From assembly GCF_011326755.1 (NCBI RefSeq), contig NZ_JAAOIE010000001.1:212344-276343 (forward strand): a stretch of 64,000 bases of DNA, in the 5' to 3' direction. A program made the position numbers and the translations under genes. Position 1 is the stretch's first letter, and the number at the start of each line of letters is the position of its first letter. Below, piece after piece: positions 19,423-28,584 of this stretch. The notes under the pieces are model-generated. The model worked only from the letters and a program-made list of their open reading frames with translations, searched no databases and was not told the DNA's origin. This DNA comes from Cochlodiniinecator piscidefendens (GTDB taxonomy: Bacteria > Pseudomonadota > Alphaproteobacteria > Rhodobacterales > Rhodobacteraceae).

Positions 19423-20211
19423 ATGAGCAGATTTTTGGGTCAAACGGTGCTTATCACAGGCGGAAACTCTGGTATCGGTTTTGCCATTGCGCAACGTTTT
19501 GCTCAGGAAGGTGCCAATCTGATATTGCTCGGGCGTGATACAAAAAAAGGCACAATTGCTACCGAAAAAATCAATGCTCTTGGTTCGGAGTGCCAATTTA
19601 TCCAATGTGATCTTAGCCAAGAAGACAATATCAAAGAGGTCATAGAACGTATTCCGAGCCTTGATGTGCTTGTTAACAATGCAGGTTTAGGTACCCGCCG
19701 GACCGAAGTTGATCATGACAACTCCCCCTCGGAGCGCTGGCACACTTGGCGTGGGGCAAATTTAGATTCGACATACTTGATGTCCGCCTTTTGTTTGCCA
19801 CTGCTCAAAAAAAATGCTGGAAGCATCGTCAATATTTCGTCCACGGCAGCCATCCATGGAAATTGGGGGCTTTATGGCGTCGCCAAAGCTGGGGTTGAAG
19901 CATTAACCCGATCATTTGCATGCGAAGCCTCTCCGGTCCGGGTGAATGGTGTAAGCCCAGGTTGGGTGTTAACCGAAGCAACTGCCCACGCTGCAGGCAA
20001 AGATACCGACGCATGGGATATACCTCCATCACTTTTGAACAGGATGGGAACTGGTGCCGAAATTGCGTCCGTAGTTGCATTTCTAGCATCAGCAGATGCG
20101 TCCTTTATAACAGGGCAAACATTAGTTGTTGATGGCGGATTAACGATCACAGATTATCCATCGCGCGCTATGTTGGAAAAAGTCGGTTCGAACCTGTTTT
20201 CTCAAGACTAG
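19423..20211 (+). CDS. Short-chain dehydrogenase/reductase
   Basis: A 262-residue classical SDR with a Rossmann NAD(P) loop TGGNSGIGFAIA, the NNAG structural motif, catalytic Ser in NISSTAA and the YGVAKAG Tyr/Lys pair. An Arg in the first loop region (LLGRDTKKG) suggests NADP, though this is weak evidence. AAGGTGAC precedes the ATG. It follows the TetR gene and may be its target; the substrate is not evident. Confidence 0.88.
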   Translation: MSRFLGQTVLITGGNSGIGFAIAQRFAQEGANLILLGRDTKKGTIATEKINALGSECQFIQCDLSQEDNIKEVIERIPSLDVLVNNAGLGTRRTEVDHDNSPSERWHTWRGANLDSTYLMSAFCLPLLKKNAGSIVNISSTAAIHGNWGLYGVAKAGVEALTRSFACEASPVRVNGVSPGWVLTEATAHAAGKDTDAWDIPPSLLNRMGTGAEIASVVAFLASADASFITGQTLVVDGGLTITDYPSRAMLEKVGSNLFSQD

Positions 20212-20290
20212 TGTCTGGTTTACGTCATCTAAGCGACATGCAAGATGTTGAGACCAAGGTGTTTCACAGATTGCATTTTCCTTTCGTCGA

Positions 20291-21607
20291 TTAATGTAGA
20301 TAACGCATAAAATTGATTTCGACGTTGCTTACATCAACGCTCGTATCAAAGCGGAACCTAATTTTTTCTGGCATCCCGTCGTCTACATCATGAATATCAA
20401 CCCACCAATCCTCAAATTGACCACGGGCCGCCATTGAATTCTTGCGGCGAAGTTGAATGGTATGTTTTTGCCCATCTGGGAAGTATAAGTCGATCTTAAG
20501 CCAACGTGCCTCAGGTGTGTTCAATCGAACATGAAGCAAATTACTGTTGGAAACGCTGCTATCCAAAAACAGAGTAAGACTATCCTCAATGACATCTAAC
20601 CTGTGCTGAGAAAGTAAGGCGCTATCGTTGGCCCGCATAGCCCCAAGGAGTTGGCGCAATGCACTGGCTTGTGGAACTTCGGTATAGGGAAACTCCCAAA
20701 TGACCAAATCGGGACGCTCTACTTCGAAACCACCAGAGAGAGCGAACGCCTCAAGTGGCCCAATAAGCCCTCCCCCAGAAACAGATTCATTTATCAGCTC
20801 GATCCCTAGGGCAGAGGAAAATGCATCGGCAACCTGATATTGATCGCGACGGTAGCGATCACTGAAACTGGTCCCAAAAAGCAGTGCAAATTGGGTGTTA
20901 CGCGTCGAGCCTAACAAGTTGGAATCGCTTTGCTCCGTCAAAACCGTATAATTGAACTGCGGAGTTGCTTCTGAAACAGCACGATAGCCGCAGGTCGCAT
21001 CAACAATATCACTCAATGATCCTCGTTCTTGGAACATTTCAGAGCTTGCAATATCAACAAGATCAAAAGTTGCCTGCATCCCCAGAGCATTCGCCAAAGC
21101 CAGTGCGCTACGTGCTGCACCTGTATTGGTCCAGTGTGAATCACGTTGAAAATAGAAAGGCGTTGGGGATTCAGCTGTCGCAACGGCCATTAAATCCGGA
21201 ACCACCGCCCCACCTTGCCGAAGCTGCGTCAGAAAGTCAGAAAATGACTGGCGTGCATCATCGACATTATACTGACCGATTGATCCAAGCGTCAGGTCAA
21301 CAATGTCTTGGCCAGCAACAACCGCGCGCGGCGGTGCAACCAAGATCGCCAATGGAATATCGCGACGCGCAAACTCACCAATCACGTCCTCCATTAACGC
21401 GTCTGCCTCTGCTTTCATTTGAAAATCTTCATCAAGCTGATCAGATGTAAATATCCAACCGGCGCCGGTATGGCTAAAAATCGGTGCCAATCTTTGGTAT
21501 CGGCGCTCTAATTGACTTTCATGCATTAACGCATCGCAGTAAGGTGTGCTGGCCGCTGGCGAAGCGACCAACGCAGTTGCAACAATCGCTACAGAAAGGC
21601 GTTTCAT
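20291..21607 (-). CDS. AlgX-like periplasmic O-acetyltransferase
   Basis: A 438-residue secreted protein of the AlgX/AlgJ SGNH-fold group, which transfers acetyl groups to polysaccharides in the periplasm. A signal peptide ends near residue 20. The catalytic set is visible: D156 and H158 in QRDSHWTN, and S247 in LLFGTSFSD. The last 100 residues are strand-rich, in the place of the carbohydrate-binding module of AlgX, but I cannot confirm that domain. The start overlaps the stop of the AlgJ-like gene (ATGA). It is the last gene of a four-gene acetylation operon. Confidence 0.83.
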   Translation of the reverse strand: MKRLSVAIVATALVASPAASTPYCDALMHESQLERRYQRLAPIFSHTGAGWIFTSDQLDEDFQMKAEADALMEDVIGEFARRDIPLAILVAPPRAVVAGQDIVDLTLGSIGQYNVDDARQSFSDFLTQLRQGGAVVPDLMAVATAESPTPFYFQRDSHWTNTGAARSALALANALGMQATFDLVDIASSEMFQERGSLSDIVDATCGYRAVSEATPQFNYTVLTEQSDSNLLGSTRNTQFALLFGTSFSDRYRRDQYQVADAFSSALGIELINESVSGGGLIGPLEAFALSGGFEVERPDLVIWEFPYTEVPQASALRQLLGAMRANDSALLSQHRLDVIEDSLTLFLDSSVSNSNLLHVRLNTPEARWLKIDLYFPDGQKHTIQLRRKNSMAARGQFEDWWVDIHDVDDGMPEKIRFRFDTSVDVSNVEINFMRYLH

Positions 21608-22623
21608 TCCGTTTCCTCCATGTTGATATAACGTTCAGGAATTTCCCAAATCACAAGTTCAGGCCGCGTTTCTACAGTCGGTAGTGAATTCAGAAATTGG
21701 CGCATGGGTAGGAAAGGCCCCTCGCCCTCCATCGCATAATTGATCAAATCTAGGTTCAGTTCTTGACGAAGGAACCCAGAAAAATTGAATTCTTCGCGCG
21801 CTGAGAAACTTGTTCCCACCAATGCAACTGGCACATTTACATCGCCAAATAGGCTCCCGCCGCCAGTAGTGCTATTCGTAACCGATAAGGTAATGAATTC
21901 GGCAAGTGGCCCCGCCAATGAACGTAGTGGTCCTGTGTCAATGAACGCCAAAAGGTCACCATCAAACAGAGTTTCCTCAGCAATTGTCGTTTCAAACCTC
22001 TGAGTGCCCGTTAAATCCAAAGCCTCTGAAATTTCTCGCGCTGAAAGCATCGCTCCAAATGGGCTCCAGTGGGTATCAGTGCGCATAAAGGTTTCATCTG
22101 TGGCACGACCTAACAGGAGCGTCTGCTCCAAATCGATCCAAACGAAACCATGGCGTTCGAGTAAAAACTGTAATCTTTCGTATCGTGTTTCAAGAGCGGT
22201 CATTCTCGGATGAAATATCCTATCCGAATAAATTCTCGCTTTGTCAGGAACAATCACGGGTATCAATCGAATGTTAAAAGCACTTAACGTCCGAGATACT
22301 TCGACTAGTTCAGTTTCAAACAAACTGCTATCGGGCGACACAAACTCTTCTGAAGTAAATAACCACCCATCTTGACCCTCAACGACCCGCGCGCCGGTTT
22401 GGCCCAAAATACGATATTTAAAGGCATTCCACGCATAAACCGCCCGGTCTCGTAATGGTAGATTATGCAGGAATTCGTTTTCGATATTCCGTTGATATTG
22501 CCCGTCCCAGATCGTTTTATTGTATAATCTCAAATCCGTACGCGCCAACCCCATCGCGCCAGCACATACGACCAACACTGCAATCATCACGATGTTTATT
22601 ATCTGTAATTTACCATGCAACAT
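21604..22623 (-). CDS. AlgJ-like membrane-anchored O-acetyltransferase
   Basis: A 339-residue protein with one N-terminal membrane anchor (residues 8-26) and a periplasmic SGNH-like domain. D183 and H185 (RTDTHWSPFG) and S272 (VGTSFSA) form the expected active site. A GWLF segment near residue 87 and the LIPVIVPDKARIYSD strand are typical of AlgJ. I start at 22623, after TTAGGAGC, instead of the longer frame that runs into the MBOAT gene. It probably takes acetyl groups exported by the MBOAT partner 11 bases upstream. Confidence 0.83.
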   Translation of the reverse strand: MLHGKLQIINIVMIAVLVVCAGAMGLARTDLRLYNKTIWDGQYQRNIENEFLHNLPLRDRAVYAWNAFKYRILGQTGARVVEGQDGWLFTSEEFVSPDSSLFETELVEVSRTLSAFNIRLIPVIVPDKARIYSDRIFHPRMTALETRYERLQFLLERHGFVWIDLEQTLLLGRATDETFMRTDTHWSPFGAMLSAREISEALDLTGTQRFETTIAEETLFDGDLLAFIDTGPLRSLAGPLAEFITLSVTNSTTGGGSLFGDVNVPVALVGTSFSAREEFNFSGFLRQELNLDLINYAMEGEGPFLPMRQFLNSLPTVETRPELVIWEIPERYINMEETE

Positions 22624-22634
22624 GATCGTAGCTC

Positions 22635-24029
22635 CTAAAACTGAAAATATAGAAATGGAGAATACGTTCGCGCCATCAGCACCACCGTACAAAGCCCAAA
22701 AAGAACGAAAGAGGCGAAGGTAGGAGCATTGCCCCACACCACAAATTTAGCTTTGGGAATGCAAACCAATAAGATCGAAACCAATAGCATTATGAATTCG
22801 AGCGGTTGATTAAAGTGAACAGTTTCAGCACTAAGTGCGATGCCGTTTAGCCCGATCATACCAACATACATGCCAATCGCGTCCGACACCGAAGGCGCCC
22901 GAAACATCACCCACCCAAGTAAAACCACAAGCGTTGTAAATGGCCAGCCAATGTAACGTGGCCAAATACGCATCACTTCACCTTGAATGCGTCGTGTCCT
23001 CCATCGTTCTATTGCTAGGAAAAAGCCATGCCAACTGCCCCACAGAACAAACGTCCAGTTTGCCCCATGCCACAATCCCCCTAAAACCATCGTTATCAAT
23101 AAGTTGCGATATGTTTTTAAGGTACCCTTCCTATTTCCTCCTAAAGGCACATAAAGATAATCACGTAACCAGTTGGATAAGCTGATGTGCCAGCGCCGCC
23201 AGAACTCTGTAATCGATTGGCTGACATAGGGTGCATTGAAGTTTTCGACAAATCGAAACCCAATCATCAACCCCAATCCAACGGCCATAGCCGAATATCC
23301 GGCAAAATCAAAAAACAACTGCATTGAATATGCCAGCGCACCCAGCCAAGCTTCTGTCAGGGTTGGGTGAGATAGCGCAAACATGCGATCTGCCAATGGT
23401 GCAATGCTGTCCGCTACCAACAATTTCATGGCCAATCCGGTTACAAAACGATGCAAACCGCTGGAAAACTTCTCAATACTGTGCCTGCGATTAGAAAACT
23501 GCGCCGATAGATCTTTATAGCGTAGAACAGGGCCAGCAATCAGTTGTGGGAACAAAGCGGTAAACGCTAAAAAGTCCACCAAATTCCGCGCTGGCGGCGC
23601 GTCTTCGCGGGCGACATCGATTATGTAGCTAATTGATTGAAAAGTTAAAAATGAAATGCCAATGGGCAGAATAATCTGCATGGCCGGCGACGAGTATCCG
23701 CCAAAAGCGGCAAACGCTGGCGCCAAATTTTCGATCACGAAATAGGTATATTTAAAATATGCTAAGACCGCTAAGTCTAGGCTCACTCCGGCCCATACTG
23801 CCCATTTTCGGTGCTTGGTTTCATGACACGCAAGCGACAACCATGCAGCTACATAGCTGATAAGAGATATCCCCACGACCACCAATAGATATCCAAATTT
23901 CCACCAACCGTAAAAGGCATAGCTGGCGATCAAAATTAGCAACGATCGATAACGGGCAGGCACGAGATAATAGCTGGTTAGAAACAACGGGAGGAATGCA
24001 AACAGAAAAATAGCTGATGAAAATACCAT
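22635..24029 (-). CDS. MBOAT family membrane O-acyltransferase (AlgI-like)
   Basis: A 464-residue integral membrane protein with about ten to twelve helices. It carries the MBOAT signature: FWRRWHISLSNWLRDYLY with H281, then GGLWHGANWTFVLWGSWHG with the essential histidine H321, matching H322 of P. aeruginosa AlgI. The N-terminal FLPLFLTSYYLVP and SYAFYGWW are typical of AlgI/PatA. It should move acetyl groups across the inner membrane for the AlgJ/AlgX-like enzymes. It lies six bases after the AlgF-like gene. Confidence 0.92.
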   Translation of the reverse strand: MVFSSAIFLFAFLPLFLTSYYLVPARYRSLLILIASYAFYGWWKFGYLLVVVGISLISYVAAWLSLACHETKHRKWAVWAGVSLDLAVLAYFKYTYFVIENLAPAFAAFGGYSSPAMQIILPIGISFLTFQSISYIIDVAREDAPPARNLVDFLAFTALFPQLIAGPVLRYKDLSAQFSNRRHSIEKFSSGLHRFVTGLAMKLLVADSIAPLADRMFALSHPTLTEAWLGALAYSMQLFFDFAGYSAMAVGLGLMIGFRFVENFNAPYVSQSITEFWRRWHISLSNWLRDYLYVPLGGNRKGTLKTYRNLLITMVLGGLWHGANWTFVLWGSWHGFFLAIERWRTRRIQGEVMRIWPRYIGWPFTTLVVLLGWVMFRAPSVSDAIGMYVGMIGLNGIALSAETVHFNQPLEFIMLLVSILLVCIPKAKFVVWGNAPTFASFVLFGLCTVVLMARTYSPFLYFQF

Positions 24030-24035
24030 ATCTCG

Positions 24036-24635
24036 TTATTCCAACTCAACGACGGGGCCGAAAGTATTTGGGATCAGATAAACCCCGTCATTTTCCGCAA
24101 TAAATGTAATGTTTTGCCCTCGTCGTAAGGCAATTTCAAAGTCTTCAGACCTATTATGCGTATGTATCTGCAACGTTGCTGCAACCGGATTGACCGCCCT
24201 GATCCCGGCGCTTAACGCCGCTGTGGCGCCGATCACAACTGGCCCTCCTCCTGACACACGCAGTGACGCATCTCCGTTTCCTGCGTTGAGCAAAACAATA
24301 TAAACTTTTGAAACTCTATCTCTTTGGGGCTCTGCAATAATGCTGATAGAACTGTTGTCTTCGGGGTTTGCCACTATACTGTAGTATCCCCCCGGCTCTA
24401 CTTCCGCGATGTTTGCAGCTGAGAGCGCGACATAAGCGTACGCTGGTAAATTGCGCTCGCCTAAGAATAGACCCCAGAAGGGCTTGGACCAAGGGGCATC
24501 ATCACCTATCCAACGCACGAAAACCGCGTCCGAAGGCGGAGGCCTATCGTATAAACCAGTATCATCAGCAATTGCAGAAACTGAGCTAAAACAAAGAGTA
24601 AAACTCAAAAGTAACCCTGCTTTTATTGCTTTCAT
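24036..24635 (-). CDS. AlgF-like periplasmic acetylation accessory protein
   Basis: A 199-residue secreted protein with a signal peptide ending SVSAIADD. It has the AlgF layout: an early YDRPPPSDAVFVRW strand, a long beta-rich region and a late GQNITFIAEN. AlgF is needed for alginate O-acetylation and links the membrane and periplasmic enzymes. AGCGAGGAC precedes the ATG at 24635. It is the first gene of the operon, and the 149-bp gap upstream should hold the promoter. The similarity is at the level of layout, so AlgF-like is as far as I go. Confidence 0.72.
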   Translation of the reverse strand: MKAIKAGLLLSFTLCFSSVSAIADDTGLYDRPPPSDAVFVRWIGDDAPWSKPFWGLFLGERNLPAYAYVALSAANIAEVEPGGYYSIVANPEDNSSISIIAEPQRDRVSKVYIVLLNAGNGDASLRVSGGGPVVIGATAALSAGIRAVNPVAATLQIHTHNRSEDFEIALRRGQNITFIAENDGVYLIPNTFGPVVELE

Positions 24636-24784
24636 GTCCTCGCTCCTTTGCCAAGAGGATTGCATGAGGAAAGCAAGTTTTAGTACGGCGCTTACGGCTA
24701 GGTTTTTGTACAGAAGGATACGTCAGCACATACCTTTTGGTCGATCGAACCGCTGAAGTGGCACAGAACATGACAGTTTTTCGC

Positions 24785-26326
24785 TTAAAAAATGAAATCC
24801 TGCAATGACAGTTCATGTATATCCGTGTTTTCTAATATTATGAGCGGATACTCAGGAATAAGTGAATTTTCACTCGGCACTGCATGAACCTCTACATCTG
24901 CACCATTTTGAAAAAATTCAAATGACAAGCTATCAGTTGAAAAGTCCCCGAAACAAGAAATGCGGGTAACTCCCACCCCGTTCAAATCGAAATAAGACAG
25001 TCCCGCCAATTCCATAAGTCCGTGAATATCGAGGCGATCAACACCAATTTCAAAATCCGAAATCGTGTTGGAAGCGGATAAATCTGCCAATATAAAAATA
25101 TCAGCGCCGAGGCCTCCAATCAATTGATTGATGCCCAACCCACCGTTCAGAACATCTGCGCCGGCCCCTCCTGTTAAGGTATCGTTGCCGCCCCCGCCGC
25201 TTATAGTGTCATCACCGCCCAAGCCTTCAATTGTATTTGGCCCATCACCACCCGAAATAACGTCGTCACCCACCGTTCCTGTTGGCGGCGCTTCGTGAAT
25301 AGAGTCATATGCATCATCTGCAGTAATAAGCCCAAAAAATCCATTTTGTTCGACGAATTCATAGAATGCGGATTGCTCAGCGCTGGTGAATGTCCCCCTA
25401 GTTTCAACCGCCAAAAAATCGATCTCGGAATCCATGGCAAAATTTGCTAAAGCCTGAAGCCACGCCGTAGATGAATTACTACCCGCATCGAATTGATTTT
25501 CCATGAGAAATGCATCAACGTGATTGAGGAACTCAAGGTAATCTTCTGTTTCAATTCCACCCGATGAATCCGAGCCCAAGTAGGCCCCCCCGTTAATTGA
25601 AATATAAACATCCGGATTAACGGCTTCTACTGCCGCGGATATTTCATTCACAAAGGCGATCATATCATCCGCAGCCTGGCTAAAGCTGTACTCAGGATCA
25701 TTCGCCGCGGCCTCATAAAACCGCCCGACATCATCGAGGAAAAGGCCGTTATAACCAAAGCCGCCTTGATCGCTGGGCGTTACCATCTCTAGGGCTTGCT
25801 CAATGACGAGACTGCGCCATGCTTCGTCCGTATAGTCAACAATATAACCGAAATCATCTGCGATCCCGTGGTTACCCGTCAGCCAGCTGGGGGGATCGCC
25901 ATCGATATTAATTGGGCCGATGTCAGCGTTATTCGGGTCAATAGGGTCGACCCAATTGTCGTTCCAATAGGTACGATAATGGTCGGTAACTGCGACGTTT
26001 AGATAGGCAACGACCGTACGACCCTGTTGTTGGAATGTAGCAATCTGCGATTTGCTCAGCGAGGATTCGACCGCAATACTGCCGATTCCGGATTCAACAA
26101 TCAACAAATCAAAGGGAGTCGCAGCAGTGTCCGTGTAATTGACACCCTCTAACTGTAAATGAAAATTGGAAATCTCAGGCATAAAAAACTCATAAATATT
26201 AGGTATAACAAAATCATCTAAACCATATGAAATGATCGAATTTAATTCAACACCCGTGCAAACAGGCAAATTGGCCCCAGCCATCCCAATTCTTTCGCCC
26301 GTGTCGCATTCAGGATGGACGCGCAT
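24785..26326 (-). CDS. Secreted GH114-like hydrolase with RTX calcium-binding tail
   Basis: A 513-residue protein in two parts. Residues 70-345 look like the GH114/TM1410 family, which includes endo-alpha-1,4-polygalactosaminidases: VVAYLNVAVTDHYRTYW, a WRSLVIEQALEMV helix, the acidic pair D198-D199 in GLFLDDVGRFYE and E276 in FLMENQF. Residues 352-412 hold about six GGxGxDxLxG calcium-binding repeats, then a C-terminal segment of the kind used for type I secretion. There is no Sec signal peptide, as expected for that route. The start is uncertain (26326, or the ATG 14 codons later). No ABC exporter or membrane-fusion gene is in the window. Confidence 0.8.
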   Translation of the reverse strand: MRVHPECDTGERIGMAGANLPVCTGVELNSIISYGLDDFVIPNIYEFFMPEISNFHLQLEGVNYTDTAATPFDLLIVESGIGSIAVESSLSKSQIATFQQQGRTVVAYLNVAVTDHYRTYWNDNWVDPIDPNNADIGPINIDGDPPSWLTGNHGIADDFGYIVDYTDEAWRSLVIEQALEMVTPSDQGGFGYNGLFLDDVGRFYEAAANDPEYSFSQAADDMIAFVNEISAAVEAVNPDVYISINGGAYLGSDSSGGIETEDYLEFLNHVDAFLMENQFDAGSNSSTAWLQALANFAMDSEIDFLAVETRGTFTSAEQSAFYEFVEQNGFFGLITADDAYDSIHEAPPTGTVGDDVISGGDGPNTIEGLGGDDTISGGGGNDTLTGGAGADVLNGGLGINQLIGGLGADIFILADLSASNTISDFEIGVDRLDIHGLMELAGLSYFDLNGVGVTRISCFGDFSTDSLSFEFFQNGADVEVHAVPSENSLIPEYPLIILENTDIHELSLQDFIF

Positions 26327-26349
26327 TTTCTGATGTATTTATGTGAAGC

Positions 26350-27297
26350 ATGACCAACGTAAGCACCTCTCACCCAGCCATTGATCGTACCCTTGTTGGT
26401 GTTGCCCTAATGTTGGGATTTTGTTTGACCGCCCCCTTGTTGGATGTGGCCGCAAAGTTGGCATCGGAAAGCATCCCGGTCGGACAAATTACAACTGCAC
26501 GCTTTATCGTACAATGCGCTATTATGGCTCCGTTTATCTGGAGTATGGGCCTGTCTTTAAGAGTTGCACGCGTGGAATGGTCTGCCCTTGTGTTTCGCGC
26601 AGTACTTTTGCTTATCTCGACCTTTTGTTTCATTGCAGCAATCCGCGTTATGCCGCTTGCTGATGCGTTGGCGATTGTGTTTGTAGCCCCATTCATCGTT
26701 CTGCTCGTCGGCAAGTTTTACCTCGGCGAAGATGTGGGTGCCCGCCGTGTCGGGGCGGCGCTCGTCGGGTTTGTAGGTGTCTTATTTGTGATCCAACCAA
26801 GCTTTGTTGCCTTTGGCTCAGCGGCGTTGTTCCCTCTGGGTACGGCGGTCGGATTTGCATTCTATATACTTATCACTCGGGGCTTGTCGCGCCGAATGCA
26901 TCCCGTGACGTTGCAATTTTATACAGGCCTTATTGCGAGTGTGCTTTGCCTGCCTGTCATCCTATTGGCCCAAGGTTCGGGATCTGAACTGTTTGACCCA
27001 GTCTGGCCGGTTGGCGTAAACTGGTTGTGGTTGTTGGGCGTAGGTTTCTTCGCCACATTGAGCCATATGATGATGACCTATGCATTGTCGCAGGCCCCGT
27101 CTGCCACGTTGGCCCCGTTGCAGTATTTGGAATTGCCGGTGGCGACACTATTCGGGTATCTGGTTTTCCACGATTTTCCCAACTCTCTAGCTTTGACTGG
27201 CATAGCCATCATCATCGGAGCGGGCCTTTACATGATACACCGCGAAAGGGTAACGGCCAGACAGCTCGTCACTGAACGGGCGGCTCCTCCCACCTGA
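26350..27297 (+). CDS. EamA/DMT family transporter
   Basis: 315 residues with ten predicted helices in two EamA repeats, ending the repeats with EDVGARRVGAALVGFVGVLF and a LELPVATLFGYLVFHDFP loop. This is the layout of DMT exporters of unknown substrate, distinct from the copy at 13.8 kb. Only 23 bases separate its ATG from the start of the divergent RTX gene, so their promoters must overlap. Confidence 0.85.
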   Translation: MTNVSTSHPAIDRTLVGVALMLGFCLTAPLLDVAAKLASESIPVGQITTARFIVQCAIMAPFIWSMGLSLRVARVEWSALVFRAVLLLISTFCFIAAIRVMPLADALAIVFVAPFIVLLVGKFYLGEDVGARRVGAALVGFVGVLFVIQPSFVAFGSAALFPLGTAVGFAFYILITRGLSRRMHPVTLQFYTGLIASVLCLPVILLAQGSGSELFDPVWPVGVNWLWLLGVGFFATLSHMMMTYALSQAPSATLAPLQYLELPVATLFGYLVFHDFPNSLALTGIAIIIGAGLYMIHRERVTARQLVTERAAPPT

Positions 27298-27407
27298 GGT
27301 GATGGGCGTGTCAGTGCCAAGGACACTCCTATAACGATGCGCTCATAATGCCATTTGCAACAGATTAAGAACTTCACGAATAGATTTCGAGATAGGCGAC
27401 TTTAATA

Positions 27408-28469
27408 ATGACTGAGACACATGAAACCCCAAAGAGCATTCGCTTAGAGGGTTTAGACGTTGCCCGTTACTTTGCTTTTGTTGGGATGGTGATCGTCAAC
27501 TTTAAAATCGCAATGGGCGCAGAGAATGGCGGCGGACTACTCAGTTTTCTAACCACAGCGTTAGAGGGGCGCGCTGCTGCTACCTTTGTCGTTCTGGCAG
27601 GGATCGGATTGGGATTAGCCGGGCAACGCGGGCTGAATAACACGATTTTCGTAACGATCAAACGCGCGGTATTTGTGTTGGTGGTCGGCTTACTCAATAT
27701 GACGGTCTTTGACGCAGACATTTTGCATTATTATGCTTTTTATTTTTTGTTTGGGGTGCCTTTGTTGGCAATGAACCGCAAGGGGTTGTTTGGTGTATTA
27801 ATTGGTCTCAACCTCGCCTTCGTTTTCATGATCCTGACATTAAACTATGATGCGGGTTGGAATTGGGAGAACTACACCTATTCAGATTTCTGGACCCCAG
27901 TTGGTTTTATCCGAAACTTGTTTTTCAATGGCTGGCATCCCGTCATCCCCTGGCTCGGCTTCCTAACGTTCGGTATCATACTAAGTCGTGTTTCACTGGG
28001 CGAGCGCGCAACTCAGGTCAAATTGATCATTGGTGGTGCAACAATGGTTGCTCTGGCAGAAGGGATAAGCATGTTGCTTAAAGACGCCCTGCTCCCGAAT
28101 GATCCAGAGCTTATGGCTTTGGTGACAACCGGTCCTGTTCCTCCCATGCCGCTTTACACACTAGCAGGCCTTGGAGTTTCTTGCGTCGTTGTGGGATTTT
28201 GTTTGCTGATTTCGCAACACCTCAAACCTAATGGTATTCTGCACATACTGGTTCCTGCTGGACGGCAAACCCTAACCCTCTATATCGCGCACATATTCGT
28301 TGGAATGGGCACGCTCGAAGCCCTAGGCATGCTCGGACATCAGACCGTTGGAAAAGCGCTGATGGCGTCTTTGTTGTTTTGTCTGCTCGCAACTGTATAT
28401 GCGTTGATCTGGGCGCGTTGGTTCAAGCGCGGCCCTATTGAGATGGTCATGCGTAAGCTTGCAGGATAG
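27408..28469 (+). CDS. DUF418-like integral membrane protein
   Basis: 353 residues with about ten helices. The start IRLEGLDVARYFAFVGMVIVNF and the late GRQTLTLYIAHIFVGMGT match the DUF418/DUF1624 group, related in layout to heparan-alpha-glucosaminide acetyltransferase. Members are presumed membrane acyltransferases or transporters, but none of that is proven here. It follows the EamA gene by 110 bases on the same strand. A role with the nearby polysaccharide genes is speculation. Confidence 0.75.
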   Translation: MTETHETPKSIRLEGLDVARYFAFVGMVIVNFKIAMGAENGGGLLSFLTTALEGRAAATFVVLAGIGLGLAGQRGLNNTIFVTIKRAVFVLVVGLLNMTVFDADILHYYAFYFLFGVPLLAMNRKGLFGVLIGLNLAFVFMILTLNYDAGWNWENYTYSDFWTPVGFIRNLFFNGWHPVIPWLGFLTFGIILSRVSLGERATQVKLIIGGATMVALAEGISMLLKDALLPNDPELMALVTTGPVPPMPLYTLAGLGVSCVVVGFCLLISQHLKPNGILHILVPAGRQTLTLYIAHIFVGMGTLEALGMLGHQTVGKALMASLLFCLLATVYALIWARWFKRGPIEMVMRKLAG

Positions 28470-28584
28470 TCCTATGATCCGTTGATGTTCTCCTCGAACA
28501 ACTTCCAACGTCGCGAAAAGGTGGGCTAGAACTTATGCCCGGTTCGATTTAGTTTTCAATGCCATTGAGTAAAGAGGAACTAAA

